Shown one piece after another: positions 61,401 to 64,000 of a DNA stretch of 64,000 nucleotides. This DNA comes from Nautilus pompilius. Its lineage: Eukaryota > Mollusca > Cephalopoda > Nautilida > Nautilidae. Every line of letters begins with the position of its first letter. The stretch's first letter is position 1. The notes below the pieces were generated by a model, which had not been told where the DNA came from, ran no database searches, and worked only from the letters and a program-made list of their open reading frames with translations. The DNA lies in the NCBI GenBank assembly GCA_018389105.1, contig JACATO010000970.1, positions 253,001-317,000 on the forward strand. The letters are read 5' to 3'. Position numbers and translations under genes: made by a program.

Positions 61401-63067
61401 GTTAATTATAGAACATTACATTGATGGCAATATATACATATTGGTTTAACCTGTTTATGATGCAAATCCATAGCTTGTTGAGGTCTGTACATAGGGAATG
61501 AAGAATTACTGCCTTATATTGCCACCATCTGGCTGAAAATCACAAGTTTCATTTTCATCAGCAAACTAATACTGCATTTTATCCTCCTTTGTTAGGTAAA
61601 AGCAATAAAATCTTGTACCTTTCTAATATCCTGGTGTGCCAGTCCTCATCAAAACATGTCCCATCATTCTTAAACAAGACATTGGCAGATTCTTTTGTCC
61701 TGAGTAATAAATTAATAATAATAGTGATAAACAGTGCATCTGGAAAGATAAAAGAAATACTGCAAGTTTCTATTTGGTGCATTTTGCTGAGTGCCAAAGC
61801 TTGTGGAAGAAGTCTCCAATGTTACTTGCAATGTAATTTGTTGGGGGGGGCAACCAAGAGAGATTGGCATGCCGTGTACCTACCCACTGTATCAATTTTT
61901 TTTTTTTTTTTTTTTGGTGTTGTGCAGTGTTTAGGGGTGTTTGTGAAGTTGCATATGTATGTGGGTGTAGCTGGATCGGTTCCACGACTGGCCATCACAG
62001 CTGTTTATAAGTGAAGTCTTATTTTGGCCTATGTTTTTGTTTAGAATGTACCTCAGCCTATCGAGAGCAGCGGGCTACCAAACTCCTTCGTATTGCACAC
62101 AGGAGGGGTAGGTTTATCCTGGCTGAACTCTCTAAAACAGAGTTTTCTCTCTGTATGTCCTTGTTAAAAGACTAGCTATGTGAAGAATGAATCAGGCCTA
62201 CATCAAGCCAATATTCATTTGCATAAAAACTTAGTTTCAATTTCTGCATTATTCTCTATTTTCATACTTTTCATCATGGGCAATAGAGGGTTTTTCTTTT
62301 CTTTTCCTTTTTCAAATGTGCATCCTGCAGGTGGAGAGGACTACTAATAATTAGTTTCCATATAAGCTTTTCAGGGCCTTAGTAATCTGTGCACAAACTA
62401 AAATCATAAAGCTCTGAATTAAACTGCTTCTTACCAAACTAAATTAGTGTTGTATCTTCTTAATCTTTCTTCAAATTCTTTCTGCAGATCCTAGAAAACA
62501 AATACAAACCAACACCAGTAAGTTGTAACAAGTTCACACAATTCACAGATAAGCAGACAAATAATCAGTATAAATAAAAATACACCTTGAATCATCTGCT
62601 TACAGTATTATCAAGGTTGTCAAGTCTAGGCTGTACAGTTTGGGGCCGGCGCCTCGGGAAGGTCTTTCTTGGGGCACCTGCAATGTGATGAACATTAATT
62701 ATCAGGAGATTTCTAATAGCAAGGAAAATGTCATAACTTAAGGCCCTTTCTAAGGTACGATGCTATTAATGATTATGAGGTGGCAAGAAATTCTACATTA
62801 ACATTTTTTTAGTAGTGGTGTAAATGGAGCAAACATTTTATTTGGATATACTCTTAAAGCAGTTACTTCAGGTTTACTTATTACTGATGAGGATGGTGGT
62901 GGTCCTACCTGTTCTTTGCAATAAGCCACTTGTAGTAACAGGTCTGACTATGCCCAACATGGCACTGCCAGCCTGGACCTTCTGCCTCTCCAAGCCTGGG
63001 CCTTCAGAAGTCTCCTGCACAATGTCTGTCTTGAGAAACAGTTTAGAATTGTTGCTGCCTGGCACTG
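58412..63067 (-). CDS. Unrecognised protein, last eight coding exons
   Basis: Exons (minus): 63067-62909, 62677-62604, 62490-62435, 61699-61619, 60983-60874, 59515-59335, 59216-59085, 58601-58412. All have AG/GT borders and consistent phases, giving 326 codons before the stop. The first listed exon begins in phase after a one-base codon start, so at least one exon lies upstream, not found up to 64000. Visible features: a Pro/Arg-rich stretch (APRKTFPRRRPQTVQP), a charged helix (LQKEFEERLRRYN), the FDEDWHTRILER segment running into a Lys/Gln/Glu-rich helix (KMQKELRTKNAAQKRQ), a Ser/Cys-rich linker, and a C-terminal PQLEPWMFDPRNPQRN then SVLEEQLLLKRFPVQAFQVL. No signal peptide or membrane segment in this part. 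I recognise no family; the basic helix suggests a cytoskeletal or centrosomal protein, but this is a guess. If the donor at 59085 were unused, an in-frame TGA would end the protein at SNSK. Confidence 0.75.
59990..60720 (+). other. Coding-like relic in an intron of the unknown gene
   Basis: The plus strand of the 59516-60873 intron carries short open stretches with balanced composition, such as STFPLVGRQKYIAERMIKIL (about 60090-60150), FDKLEQKLLVRSPVSHPPVE and LDPNKTLRFDSL (about 60430-60540). Stops and frame changes separate them. This could be a decayed mobile-element ORF or pseudogene. No family is recognised and no terminal repeats were found. Confidence 0.25.
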
Positions 63068-64000
63068 CTAAGGGTAGAAACAAATGTTGTCATTAAAAAC
63101 ATCGTATATAAGGTACCCAGCTGTTTTTGTGTTGCCCCCTAGTTATATTTTAATGTTACTATTTACAGTACTTTGGTATGCGATTGGCAACCTTAATCTT
63201 AGTCATAGAATCTCAAAAATCCAATTTGACCTCCCATGTCACCTACAGAATTAGCATTTCATGGTCAGTGTATTTTTTAAAATACTTTTTATGTAAATGA
63301 TAGTTTTGCATTTTTGAGTTGTCACAAATTATTCTGAAAGACAGTATGCTTACTCTAGACTAATTCATGAAACTACTGAAGTTTCTCTCTATTGATGTAA
63401 AATTTTTCTTGCTGCTTTCCTAAGTCCTCAGCAGGTAAATTCTTACCTACTCTCTCTCTCTCTATCTGTGTGTGTGTGTGTGTGTCTGTGTGTGTTGTAC
63501 ATGCAAAAGTTTCTAGAGAATTCTGCCAATAAGAGAAAGTAGTGGCATGGTTAGTAGGTATTAGTGTTAACACTGGACTCCATGTGCAAACATAGATGCA
63601 GGGTGTTTATAACTTCTTTAACTACACAGAGTAGAACAAAATGATAAATTTATTATAAAGCTGTATGATTGAAGTTTTATTGTTAAGACTTGTGATAGTT
63701 GAGGATAAGGTTAGCTGTAGCTTGTGGATTGTTGCTGAATTGAAGTCCGCTACTGAAAAGAATATTACAAGAATCCATCATGAGCTGGATGAAGAAATCT
63801 AGAGAAATTGATTTAGTTAATGATAGACCAGTGCAGCTATCTTGGAAAAGTCTCTCACTGTGTTTCAGAAGAACTGAACTTTCCCTTTTCAGCAGCTAGA
63901 GAATGTTTAAAGTGAGATTGGATCAACAGAACTGATATCAGTCACTTCACACCATCACTAAAAAACCTCTCTCTTTTTAATTAAACATTGAAACCCTTCA
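63068..64000. other. Right-hand segment, no exon identified
   Basis: Expected to be intron or upstream sequence of the unknown minus-strand gene. No further coding exon or promoter was recognised. A CT/GT compound microsatellite occupies 63450-63495. Confidence 0.5.
63450..63495. repeat. (CT)n(GT)n compound microsatellite
   Basis: A CT run joined through TATCT to a GT run with one interruption (GTCTGTG). Nothing coding overlaps it. Confidence 0.95.

Noticed and set aside
61589..62014. 141-codon plus-strand ORF
   Set aside because: Antisense to an exon of the unknown minus-strand gene and runs through a poly-T tract.
63430..63573. Possible upstream exon of the unknown gene ending at a donor near 63443
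   Set aside because: The candidate exon would consist mainly of the CT/GT microsatellite; phase and composition do not support it.

Overview
This is a nuclear genomic window from a metazoan. It is AT-rich and intron-rich, with canonical GT-AG splicing, CpG-rich promoter islands and many decayed DNA transposons. Gene structures resemble vertebrate orthologues, but the sequences are divergent and introns are mostly 0.3-3 kb. I infer an invertebrate, most likely a lophotrochozoan such as a mollusc; no gene here proves the phylum.

Layout, left to right. (1) 1-2384: a transposon graveyard with an old hAT copy split by a nested Tigger/pogo-like element, then a mariner relic. It probably lies in an intron of the next gene. 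(2) 2385-3822, minus: first two coding exons of ribosomal protein eL20 (RPL18A); the rest lies off the left edge. (3) 3823-4543: a GC-rich divergent promoter with a 5'TOP-like start and four CACGTG E-boxes. (4) 4544-35692, plus: a complete 26-exon exportin-T gene (XPOT, 964 codons). Its introns carry a six-copy higher-order minisatellite, a pogo-type MITE, SINE-like copies, a hAT element with a perfect 8-bp target duplication, and a second hAT relic of ZMYM type. (5) 39563-47714, minus: a complete 12-exon p38 MAP kinase (369 aa), tail-to-tail with XPOT, with several unusual residues. (6) 49492-50922, minus: intronless TAF1A, a Pol I SL1/TIF-IB subunit. (7) 51212-57695, plus: nine-exon COMMD7, sharing a divergent promoter of about 290 bp with TAF1A. 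(8) 58412-63067, minus: the last eight coding exons of a gene I do not recognise, whose 5' end is not visible.

Three of the six genes serve protein synthesis: a ribosomal protein, the tRNA exporter and an rRNA transcription factor. The RPL18A/XPOT head-to-head pair with clustered E-boxes is the clearest case for shared control. All exon borders were assembled by hand from splice sites, reading phase and remembered family sequence. Every internal junction of XPOT, p38, COMMD7 and the unknown gene keeps phase. I found no wholly new system. The most unusual signals are the divergent p38, the alternating two-unit minisatellite, the pogo MITE that resembles a mammalian repeat, and the unrecognised 3' gene.
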